From DASTSN01 sp035760665 (GTDB taxonomy: Bacteria > Bacteroidota > Bacteroidia > Chitinophagales > Chitinophagaceae): a DNA stretch of 58,019 nt. Each line of letters begins with the position of its first letter. Within the stretch, counting starts at the first letter, position 1. Both the position numbers and the translations under genes were made by a program. Below the pieces are notes generated by a model. That model was not told the origin of the DNA and did no database searches. It was given only the letters and a program-made list of their open reading frames with translations. Shown here one piece after another: positions 27,273 to 34,340 of the stretch. The stretch spans positions 1 to 58,019 of the forward strand of contig DASTSN010000033.1 of the NCBI GenBank assembly GCA_035760665.1, in the 5' to 3' direction.

Positions 27273-27304
27273 CAAAGGTATAGGCAAAAATGTATACCGG
27301 GCAA
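27273..27304 (-). promoter_or_regulatory. Bacteroidota-type promoter of kup
   Basis: On the minus strand TTG (27304-27302) is separated by 21 bases from TACCTTTG (27280-27273), a full -7 match. The leader would be about 55 bases. Confidence 0.65.
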
Positions 27305-27479
27305 GTAGCAGACCCGTAAAATAGGCCGCTGGCAAAATTTTCAGGAAGCTGGCGGCTAAAGTGCAACTATTTGATACAAACTAACGTTTTTATAAATATC
27401 CCGGAAAGGTTGTTTATGAAATATTTAGCCTTTTTTTGAGGGGCAACCTGTAATTTTAATCAGGAAAAATGTATTCTGT

Positions 27480-29006
27480 ATGATAAAATTTGTGAGGTAT
27501 TGTGCTGTTTTTTTCGCCGTGCTGGCTGCGGGTTCTGTTTTTGCACAAAGAATCGTCTATTCTGAACCGGAAAAAGATGATACCAAACGCCTGAATTTTG
27601 ATATTGTTGGCAAATTTGGCGGCAATTTCCTGATTTATAAAAATGTCCGCAACCGTAGTTTCATCTGTACGTACGACAATGATATGAAGCAAACCGGCAA
27701 ACTCGAGATGGATTACATTCCTGTTGACCGGCTTATCAATGTTGATTTTTTCCCGTATACGGATTTTTCTTACGTCGTGTACGAATACCAGAAGAAGAAT
27801 GTAGTGTATTGCATGGCTGCCAAAATAGACGGGGAAGGAAAACAAATGTCGGATGTCATACAACTGGACACTTCTCATATCGGTTTTGCCGTAAACAATA
27901 AAATCTATTCTGCCGTATCCAGTGAGGATAAAAGCAAGATTGCCCTGTTTAAAATCAACAGCCGCAACAAGCAGAACTTTATTTTTACAACGCTACTATT
28001 TAATGATCAGCTGAATTTGCTCAAACGCAGCGTGATCAATATTCCGATGGCTGAACGGAATGATTACCTGGATGAATTTCATGTGGATAATGATGGCGAC
28101 TTGGTATTTACAAAATACCAGCGCACCAATAATGACAATATCACGCAGGCATCCCTGGCTATCAAGCATGCACAGGCCGATACTTTACAAATGCAGGCAC
28201 TGGATATTGAAAAAAATTACCTGGATGAAATTCATATTAAAATTGACAATTATAATAAGCATTATTTCATCACTTCTTTTTATTATAAGCAACGCCGCGG
28301 CAATATCGAAGGTTTTTATTTTTACGTATGGGATAAAACAGCCGGCCAGGGAATCATGCAAAATATGGTAGTATTTGGCGATGAACTGAGGCGCGAAGCC
28401 AAAGGTGAATCCAATATTAAAGCCGCGTTTAATGATTATTTTATCCGCAATATTGTGCTCAAACGGGATGGCGGCTTTATCATCGGCAGCGAATCATACT
28501 ACACCACCTCGCGGTACAATACCTGGAACAGGTGGGATTATCTGTATGGCAGCCCGTTTTTAAGCCCCTACGATTATTACTATTATTCTCCCTACTATAA
28601 TAGTTATTACTGGCGGCCCGGTTATTATGGAAATAACCAATCTGTCAGGTATCATGCCGATAATATTGTACTGCTGTCTTTCAGCAACACCGGCAAACTG
28701 GAATGGAGCAATGTGATTGCCAAAGACCAGTACGACGATGATGGTGATGCTAGGGTATCATACCAGGTAATGAATACGGGAGGCCAGCTGCACCTGCTCT
28801 TTAACCAGCAGGAGCGCAGGGTGCTGTTGCTGAATGACTATGCCCTTTCGCCCGACGGGAAGATTAACCGGAACCCGACCTTGCGCAACTTAGACAAAGG
28901 CTATGAGTTCATGGCTCGTTATGGAAAACAGGTTAGTGCCACACAAATTATTATTCCCTGTTTTTACAGAAATTATATTTGTTTTGCTAAACTTGAGTAT
29001 AATTAA
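27480..29006 (+). CDS. Secreted protein of unknown function with a Tyr-rich loop
   Basis: A 508-residue protein with signal peptide (MIKFVRYCAVFFAVLAAGSVFAQ). I do not recognise a domain. The body consists of many beta-strand-like segments with short polar turns (for example NVRNRSFICTYDNDMKQTGK and KFGGNFLIYKN) that suggest a propeller-like or repeated-strand fold. Near residues 362-382 there is a striking stretch of Tyr, Ser, Asn and Pro (YDYYYYSPYYNSYYW) inside the ordered part. It is followed after 19 bases by a DUF6427-type membrane protein gene on the same strand, so the two may form an operon. Function cannot be assigned. Confidence 0.8.
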   Translation: MIKFVRYCAVFFAVLAAGSVFAQRIVYSEPEKDDTKRLNFDIVGKFGGNFLIYKNVRNRSFICTYDNDMKQTGKLEMDYIPVDRLINVDFFPYTDFSYVVYEYQKKNVVYCMAAKIDGEGKQMSDVIQLDTSHIGFAVNNKIYSAVSSEDKSKIALFKINSRNKQNFIFTTLLFNDQLNLLKRSVINIPMAERNDYLDEFHVDNDGDLVFTKYQRTNNDNITQASLAIKHAQADTLQMQALDIEKNYLDEIHIKIDNYNKHYFITSFYYKQRRGNIEGFYFYVWDKTAGQGIMQNMVVFGDELRREAKGESNIKAAFNDYFIRNIVLKRDGGFIIGSESYYTTSRYNTWNRWDYLYGSPFLSPYDYYYYSPYYNSYYWRPGYYGNNQSVRYHADNIVLLSFSNTGKLEWSNVIAKDQYDDDGDARVSYQVMNTGGQLHLLFNQQERRVLLLNDYALSPDGKINRNPTLRNLDKGYEFMARYGKQVSATQIIIPCFYRNYICFAKLEYN

Positions 29007-29025
29007 CGAATGATCATCCATATCC

Positions 29026-30015
29026 GTGATTGGCGTATTTAAACAAAAAACACCGGCTAACATATTAGTGTTACTGCTTTTCGGGTTACTGATTAAGATC
29101 CCGCTGTTTCTGCATCCCCATACCCCCGTTACTTTGCCAAAAGACGGGTTACTCTATCAAACTATCGTAAATTTTTTGCAGCCGGCAGATACCGCGAGGC
29201 CAGCTGTTTTTTCGATACTGGTTTTTTTGCTTTTGTATACCCAGGCTATATCTCTGAACACCCTCATCAATAAATACCGGATGACCCAGCGGCTTACCTA
29301 TTTTCCGGGAATGGCCTACCTCCTGGTTACTTCCCTGGTGCCTGAGTGGAATCATTTTTCTGCACCTATGCTGGTCAATAGTATTTTGATTTTTGTGCTT
29401 GCTGGTTTGTTTAAAACCTATAACCTGCAGCGTGCGAAAGGACTTATCTTTAATGTAGGACTGGGCATTGGCATCATGTCGTTTATTTACTTTCCCAGCC
29501 TGGTATTTATGGTCTGGGCCATTTTTGCACTGATGCTGTTACGTCCTTTTCGTATTAATGAATGGTTGCTTTGCTTGTTGGGTATTACGGCGCCCTATTA
29601 TTTTTATAGTATTTACCTTTTTCTGACTGATAAGTGGAGCCTGCAAAAAGTCATTCCGGGTGTCAGCATCAGTATTCCCCATCTTTCGCAATCCATCTGG
29701 CTGGCTGCCAGTGCATTTTTTCTTGCTGTGCCTTTTTTGACTGGTGGATATTATGTCCAGGACAGCCTGCGCCGCATGTTGATTCAGGTTCGGAAGGGCT
29801 GGAGCCTGATATTACTGTATTTACTGGCCAGTATTCTCATCCCTTTTTTAAATACCAGCAATTCGTTCGAAAACTGGATTATTGTGGCTGTTCCCTTTGC
29901 CGCATTTCATGCAGCCGCTTACCTCTACCCGGTTAAGCAACTATATCCCCGCCTGCTTTTTTGGAGCATGACGTGCTTCATACTTGCCTACCAATATTAT
30001 GGGCCTGGTTGGTAA
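29026..30015 (+). CDS. DUF6427-like polytopic membrane protein
   Basis: A 329-residue integral membrane protein with about nine to ten hydrophobic helices and little soluble sequence. It starts at a GTG (29026); an in-frame stop at 29011 excludes longer forms, and the first residues IGVFKQKTPANILVLLLFGLLIKIPLF look like the family N-terminus, so the GTG is well supported. A conserved-looking stretch MVWAIFALMLLRPFRINEWLLCLLGITAPYY is typical of DUF6427, a family found in Bacteroidota. No catalytic motif is visible and the function is unknown. It follows the Tyr-rich secreted protein by 19 bases; purQ follows with its own -7 box. Confidence 0.75.
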   Translation: MIGVFKQKTPANILVLLLFGLLIKIPLFLHPHTPVTLPKDGLLYQTIVNFLQPADTARPAVFSILVFLLLYTQAISLNTLINKYRMTQRLTYFPGMAYLLVTSLVPEWNHFSAPMLVNSILIFVLAGLFKTYNLQRAKGLIFNVGLGIGIMSFIYFPSLVFMVWAIFALMLLRPFRINEWLLCLLGITAPYYFYSIYLFLTDKWSLQKVIPGVSISIPHLSQSIWLAASAFFLAVPFLTGGYYVQDSLRRMLIQVRKGWSLILLYLLASILIPFLNTSNSFENWIIVAVPFAAFHAAAYLYPVKQLYPRLLFWSMTCFILAYQYYGPGW

Positions 30016-30045
30016 AAAGTGGCAGGCTATAAACAGCCGATCAAT

Positions 30046-30053
30046 TATCTTTG
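30046..30053 (+). promoter_or_regulatory. Promoter -7 element of purQ
   Basis: TATCTTTG is a full match to TAnnTTTG and ends 24 bases before the chosen purQ ATG. No good -33 element is seen at the right distance. The longer start at 30051 would lie inside this box, which argues for 30078. Confidence 0.5.
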
Positions 30054-30077
30054 TGCCCTTACCAAGCCTCACAGATT

Positions 30078-30752
30078 ATGAAATTTGGTGTTGTTGTATT
30101 CCCCGGCTCAAATTGCGATAGAGATATGTATGATGCCCTGACGTATGACCTGAACCAGGAGGTCATCATGCTCTGGCATAAAGACAAGGATTTGAGCATG
30201 TTCAGCACGGATGATTGTATCATTTTGCCGGGTGGATTTTCGTATGGTGATTATTTGCGCTGCGGGGCGATTGCCCGTTTCAGCCCGATGATGCAAAGTG
30301 TTATAGCTTTTGCAGAAAAGGGCGGAAAGGTATTTGGCGTGTGTAATGGATTCCAGATTTTGTGCGAATCCCAGCTTTTGCCTGGCGTATTGTTGCGGAA
30401 TACCAACCAGCAATACGTATGTAAAAATATTTTTATCAAAAACGAAACAGACGAGGTTTTTAAAATTCCGATTGCGCACGGGGAAGGGCGTTATTTTGCC
30501 GATGCGGCCACGTTGGATAAACTGGAAACCAACGGCCAGGTGCTATACCGGTATTGTGATGAGAATGGCAGGATTACACAGGATGCCAATCCTAATGGTT
30601 CGTTAAGGAATATTGCCGGAATTTGTAACGCAGGCCGGAATGTCGTTGGCATGATGCCGCACCCTGAAAGGGCCTGTTCATCAGCGTTAGAAAATACCGA
30701 TGGCATGGCAATTCTGCAATCGCTAATCATGGCCGGGCAACCCGTGTTCTAA
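30078..30752 (+). CDS. purQ: Phosphoribosylformylglycinamidine synthase subunit PurQ
   Basis: A 224-residue class I glutamine amidotransferase subunit that supplies ammonia for the fourth step of purine synthesis. The start MKFGVVVFPGSNCDRDMYDAL is exactly the PurQ N-terminus, so I take the ATG at 30078 and not the frame's earlier ATG at 30051. The nucleophile Cys is in GVCNGFQIL (near residue 90) and the His-Glu pair in MPHPERA (near residue 195). FSYGDYLRCGAIA is a further PurQ hallmark. The PurL/PurS partners are not in the window. Confidence 0.97.
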   Translation: MKFGVVVFPGSNCDRDMYDALTYDLNQEVIMLWHKDKDLSMFSTDDCIILPGGFSYGDYLRCGAIARFSPMMQSVIAFAEKGGKVFGVCNGFQILCESQLLPGVLLRNTNQQYVCKNIFIKNETDEVFKIPIAHGEGRYFADAATLDKLETNGQVLYRYCDENGRITQDANPNGSLRNIAGICNAGRNVVGMMPHPERACSSALENTDGMAILQSLIMAGQPVF

Positions 30753-30906
30753 TCCCGTCGTCTTTTGGCTGGATGCAAAAAACTGCAGCCTTGTCATGTA
30801 TCTTACAATGCTTTGATCAGTGATCATCTATATTTGCTGTTTATAATTTTAACAGCAGAAAAACTTTCGAAGAAGGATATTTGCATCATAGAAAATGGAG
30901 TTTATC

Positions 30907-31356
30907 ATGAAGAAATTTTTAGTATCAATTACCGCTATCCTTTCCGTAATAGCCGTTAATGCCCAGAACCCTGTGAGCTGGTCGTTTACTACCAAAAAAA
31001 TTGCGGATAAAACTTTTGAGGTGCATATGACTGCCAATATTCAGCCGGGCTGGCATTTATACTCCCAAACACAACCGGACGACGCAATTGCCATACCTAC
31101 CGGCGTTACCATTCAAAAAAATCCCTTGGTGATGTTGGACGGAAAAGTGAAAGAAGCTGGCAAACTGGAAAAATTTCATGATGCCAAACTGGGAGTATCG
31201 GCAAATCAATATTCCAGTAAAGTGGATTTTGTACAGGTGGTGAAGCTGAAAGCCAATGTTAAAACCAACGTAAGCGGCAGTGTGGAATTTCAAACCTGTG
31301 ATGATAAAAAATGTTTGCCTCCCAAAACGGTGAATTTCAGTGTTACGATTCAATAA
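30907..31356 (+). CDS. Stand-alone DsbD N-terminal (DsbD-alpha-like) periplasmic protein
   Basis: I use the ATG at 30907, which gives a 149-residue protein with signal peptide (MKKFLVSITAILSVIAVNAQ). The mature part has the DsbD-alpha fold pattern: SWSFTTKKI..., GWHLYSQTQPDDAIAIPT, and the cysteine pair CDDKKC followed by LPPKTVNFSV. In DsbD this pair passes electrons from the membrane domain to periplasmic targets. The next gene, 70 bases on, encodes DsbD itself, whose own N-terminal domain has lost these cysteines, so this protein probably supplies that function. A TATATTTG box at 30829-30836 may be the promoter -7 element. A hairpin (31381-31406) separates it from dsbD. Confidence 0.85.
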   Translation: MKKFLVSITAILSVIAVNAQNPVSWSFTTKKIADKTFEVHMTANIQPGWHLYSQTQPDDAIAIPTGVTIQKNPLVMLDGKVKEAGKLEKFHDAKLGVSANQYSSKVDFVQVVKLKANVKTNVSGSVEFQTCDDKKCLPPKTVNFSVTIQ

Positions 31357-31380
31357 GTCATGCTGATTCACTTTTTTATA

Positions 31381-31412
31381 AAACGAGTTCTGTAAGGAAC
31401 TCGTTTATTTTT
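31381..31412 (+). terminator. Hairpin between the DsbD-alpha-like gene and dsbD
   Basis: A perfect 10-bp stem (AAACGAGTTC with GAACTCGTTT) with a 6-nt loop is followed by ATTTTTAAATT. The U-tract is moderate, so it may act as a partial terminator that sets the ratio of the two proteins. Confidence 0.7.
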
Positions 31413-31426
31413 AAATTAAAAAGCGA

Positions 31427-33370
31427 ATGAAAAGAGCTTTATTTTTTTGGATATGCAGTTTGCTGATATTGGGCTTTTTTGGCAAGGCAAATGCGCAGCT
31501 TACTCCTTACCAATGGCAGATTTCAGCAAAAAAAACAGGCGATGGACAGTATGAACTGACTTTTCGCACAACCGGCGCTAATAACTGGGAACTATATGCG
31601 CCCAACCAGGTGCTGGGTGATGTAAAAATGACAGAACTGGTGTTCCCGGACTCCTCCATTTTGCAGGAAGGAGAATGGAAAGAAACGGGCTCCTATACGG
31701 TTCTGAAAAGTGCCATCTTTGATAATGCACCGGTAAAAATATACAAAGAGGGCACCAGCTGGACAGCTACCGTACGGATTAACGGAGAAGTGCCTGCGGA
31801 ATTACATGGGAAGCTAACCTATACCTACGGCAATGAAAATGAGTTTTACCCGGCCACGGCTTATGATTTTTCCATTCACCTGGAAGGGGGCGTTGCGGCC
31901 ACTACTCGTATATTGATTCCCAGCATTGATATTAAACACCCGGTGAATAATTGTGGCGATGAAGACACTGGTAATAAAAGTTTGCTGGGTATCTTCCTGC
32001 TAGGGCTAGCCGGGGGATTTATTGCATTGTTAACGCCTTGCGTATTTCCATTAATCCCGCTGACGGTTTCCTTTTTTACAAAAAAAGCGGCAAATAAATC
32101 CAAGGGCCTGGGCAATGCACTGTTGTATGGCTTTTTTATTTTTTTAATTTATGTGTTGCTCAGCGTGCCATTTCATTTGGTGGATAAAGCCAATCCTGAA
32201 ATTCTGAATAACCTGTCAACAAATGTCTGGCTGAACTTATTGTTTTTCCTGGTTTTCGTAGTGTTTGCGGTTTCGTTTTTCGGGTATTTTGAAATTGGCT
32301 TACCGGCCGGTCTTGCCAGTAAGGTTGATGCCCGTTCGGGTCTTGGTAACTGGGGTGGAATATTTTTTATGGCGCTGACGCTGGCAATCGTATCGTTTTC
32401 CTGTACCGGTCCGATTCTTGGTTCTTTACTGGCAGGCGTTTCTAACGAAGGCGCCTGGCCGCTAACGGCCGGTCTTGCGGGGTTTGGTTTTGCGCTGGCG
32501 CTGCCGTTTGCTTTGTTTGCCATGTTTCCCAAATGGCTGCATTCCTTACCCAAATCCGGTGGCTGGCTTAATTCCGTTAAGGTTGTGCTGGGTTTCCTGG
32601 AACTGGCAATGGCGGTCAAATTTCTTTCGAACGCAGACCTGGTTAAACAGTGGGGATTGCTGAAGCGTGAATTGTTCATCGGCATATGGGTCATCATTGG
32701 CATCTTCATATTACTGTATCTTTTGGGTGTTATCCGGTTCCCGCATGATTCGCCGGTCAAAAAGATCGGTCGAACGCGGTGGGCATTTATCCTATTGTTT
32801 GGCGCGGCCACTATTTACCTGGTTCCGGGTCTGACCAACACTAAAGCGGCTAACCTGCGGTTGATCAGCGGTTTTCCTCCGCCCTTGTGTTACAGTGTAT
32901 ATAAAAACCCGGTAAATTGTGCGGAGAAGTTTGAGCCTTTACGCGACTACGACGAAGCGTTGGCGCTGGCGCGAAAAGAAAACAAACCCTTGCTGATTGA
33001 CTTTACAGGCTGGGCTTGTGTAAACTGCCGGCGGATGGAGGAGAAAGTGTGGACTGATCCCGACGTGGCAAATATGATGCGCAATGATTTTGTGGTGGTT
33101 TCCCTGTATGTTGATGAGCGAAAAAAATTACCGGCTACCAAGCAGCTCGTTTATAAAACAAAAACCGGCACAGAAAAATCCATTATTACCGTAGGCGACA
33201 AATGGGCAACTTTCCAGTCGGAAAATTTTAATGCCGTAGCACAGCCGCAATATGCTATCATCAGTACCGATGAAAAAGCCTTAACAAAAACAAAGGCTTA
33301 CACCCCATCACCCAAGCAGTTTGCGGCCTGGCTGCAATGCGGCTTGCAGGCATGGAGTAAAAGCAAATAA
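31427..33370 (+). CDS. dsbD: Thiol:disulfide interchange protein DsbD
   Basis: A 647-residue three-domain protein. After a signal peptide (MKRALFFWICSLLILGFFGKANAQ) there is a DsbD-alpha-like domain (to about residue 165), eight transmembrane helices (about 185-475) with the redox cysteines in LLTPCVFPLIPLT and VSFSCTGPILG, and a thioredoxin-like domain with WACVNCRRM near residue 527. It takes electrons from cytosolic thioredoxin to the periplasm. Odd point: where DsbD-alpha has its Cys pair (compare CDDKKC in the neighbouring protein), this domain reads TYGNENEFYPATAYDFSI, without cysteine. The protein therefore depends on the separate upstream gene, or the pathway is shortened. A strong terminator follows. 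Confidence 0.93.
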   Translation: MKRALFFWICSLLILGFFGKANAQLTPYQWQISAKKTGDGQYELTFRTTGANNWELYAPNQVLGDVKMTELVFPDSSILQEGEWKETGSYTVLKSAIFDNAPVKIYKEGTSWTATVRINGEVPAELHGKLTYTYGNENEFYPATAYDFSIHLEGGVAATTRILIPSIDIKHPVNNCGDEDTGNKSLLGIFLLGLAGGFIALLTPCVFPLIPLTVSFFTKKAANKSKGLGNALLYGFFIFLIYVLLSVPFHLVDKANPEILNNLSTNVWLNLLFFLVFVVFAVSFFGYFEIGLPAGLASKVDARSGLGNWGGIFFMALTLAIVSFSCTGPILGSLLAGVSNEGAWPLTAGLAGFGFALALPFALFAMFPKWLHSLPKSGGWLNSVKVVLGFLELAMAVKFLSNADLVKQWGLLKRELFIGIWVIIGIFILLYLLGVIRFPHDSPVKKIGRTRWAFILLFGAATIYLVPGLTNTKAANLRLISGFPPPLCYSVYKNPVNCAEKFEPLRDYDEALALARKENKPLLIDFTGWACVNCRRMEEKVWTDPDVANMMRNDFVVVSLYVDERKKLPATKQLVYKTKTGTEKSIITVGDKWATFQSENFNAVAQPQYAIISTDEKALTKTKAYTPSPKQFAAWLQCGLQAWSKSK

Positions 33371-33400
33371 CGACAGTGAAGTATACTTTTCAAAAAAGCA

Positions 33401-33431
33401 AAAAGCCCCGAACACGCTGTCCGGGGCTTTT
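33401..33431 (+). terminator. Terminator after dsbD
   Basis: A 10-bp stem (AAAAGCCCCG with CGGGGCTTTT) with an 11-nt loop and flanking A and T runs. It is symmetric enough to work on both strands, although the nearest minus-strand stop (the 33542 sigma gene) is about 110 bases away. Confidence 0.9.
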
Positions 33432-33440
33432 CAGTTTGGT

Positions 33441-33528
33441 GTCATTCTGTACCAGCCTTCCGGTTGGCAAGCATTAAAGAATCGTATATCATTCAATTCT
33501 TTCTCTCCGGGTGGAGATACAGAATGAC
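33441..33528. repeat. 88-bp palindromic intergenic element
   Basis: Perfect 11-bp terminal inverted repeats GTCATTCTGTA and TACAGAATGAC flank a centre with further partial pairing (AAAGAAT against ATTCTTT). The GTCATTCTG...CAGAATGAC ends are like intergenic palindromic elements I recall from Chitinophagaceae genomes. Confidence 0.75.
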
Positions 33529-33541
33529 AAGTTTGTCAAAA

Positions 33542-34123
33542 CTATAATGCAATTTGTTTTTGCATCATCATTTTCCGCAGGTTAATCAATCCATACCGCA
33601 TTCTGCCGAGGGCTGTATTAATGCTGCAGTTTGTTACCGAGGCAATTTCTTTAAAACTCATATCTGCATAATGACGCAAAATGATGACTTCCCGCTGGTC
33701 TTCCGGCAGGCGGTCCAGCATGGCCCGTACACGGTCATAGCTTTGGCGCTTCATCATTTTTGTATCAATGCCTTCTTCGGTAAAATTGAGTACTTCAAAA
33801 ATGTCTTTATCATCCCCGTTTTTAATCGTTGGGGTGCGTTTTACTTTCCGGAAATGGTCAACGCAAAGATTGTGGGCAATACGGGTGGCCCAGGGTAAAA
33901 ATTTACCTTCATCTGTGTAGCGGCCACTCCTGATGGTATCGATTATCCGGATGAAAACATCCTGGAAAATATCTTCGGCGAGATATTTGTCTTTTACCAG
34001 GAACAAAATAGATGTATACAACTTTTCCTTGTGCCGCAGGATTAGAATTTCCAGGGCTTCAAGGTTTCCATCACGAAATAGATGGATCAGTTCTTGATCG
34101 GTTCGTTTTGAAAAGGATTTCAT
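33542..34123 (-). CDS. ECF-subfamily RNA polymerase sigma factor
   Basis: A 193-residue ECF sigma factor. Region 2: LFRDGNLEALEILILRHKEKLY, LAEDIFQDVFIRII and FLPWATRIAHNLCVDHFRK. Region 4: LPEDQREVIILRHYADMSFKEIASVTNCSINTALGRMRYGLINLRKMM, with a clear helix-turn-helix. Unlike the gene at 5790-6362 no anti-sigma gene is adjacent, and the sequence differs much from that one, so they are separate families. The neighbour is uvrA, divergent by 217 bases. I recall this type (short linker, NCSINTALGRMRYGL) as a broadly conserved general ECF factor in Bacteroidota. No promoter of its own could be picked out with confidence. Confidence 0.92.
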   Translation of the reverse strand: MKSFSKRTDQELIHLFRDGNLEALEILILRHKEKLYTSILFLVKDKYLAEDIFQDVFIRIIDTIRSGRYTDEGKFLPWATRIAHNLCVDHFRKVKRTPTIKNGDDKDIFEVLNFTEEGIDTKMMKRQSYDRVRAMLDRLPEDQREVIILRHYADMSFKEIASVTNCSINTALGRMRYGLINLRKMMMQKQIAL

Positions 34124-34340
34124 AAACTCCTACAGGTTTAGGTGTTCAGGGATATTGGTTTACTTGGATTTTAAAAAAAAGTTGTTGTGTAAAAGTTTAT
34201 GCGATAGGCGAGTTAATTTTTGGCTCTTCGGATATTGTTTGAGAAATAAAAATAGGTTTTTTCGTGAAACCGGCAAACATTTCTAATCCACATCTGTCAT
34301 GTTCTATGCTAATAAAGTGTTAATCATTTAGCGGAAAATT

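Noticed and set aside
32173..32811. 212-codon minus-strand frame inside dsbD
   Set aside because: Mirrors the hydrophobic codons of dsbD; dsbD has clear motifs in the other frame.
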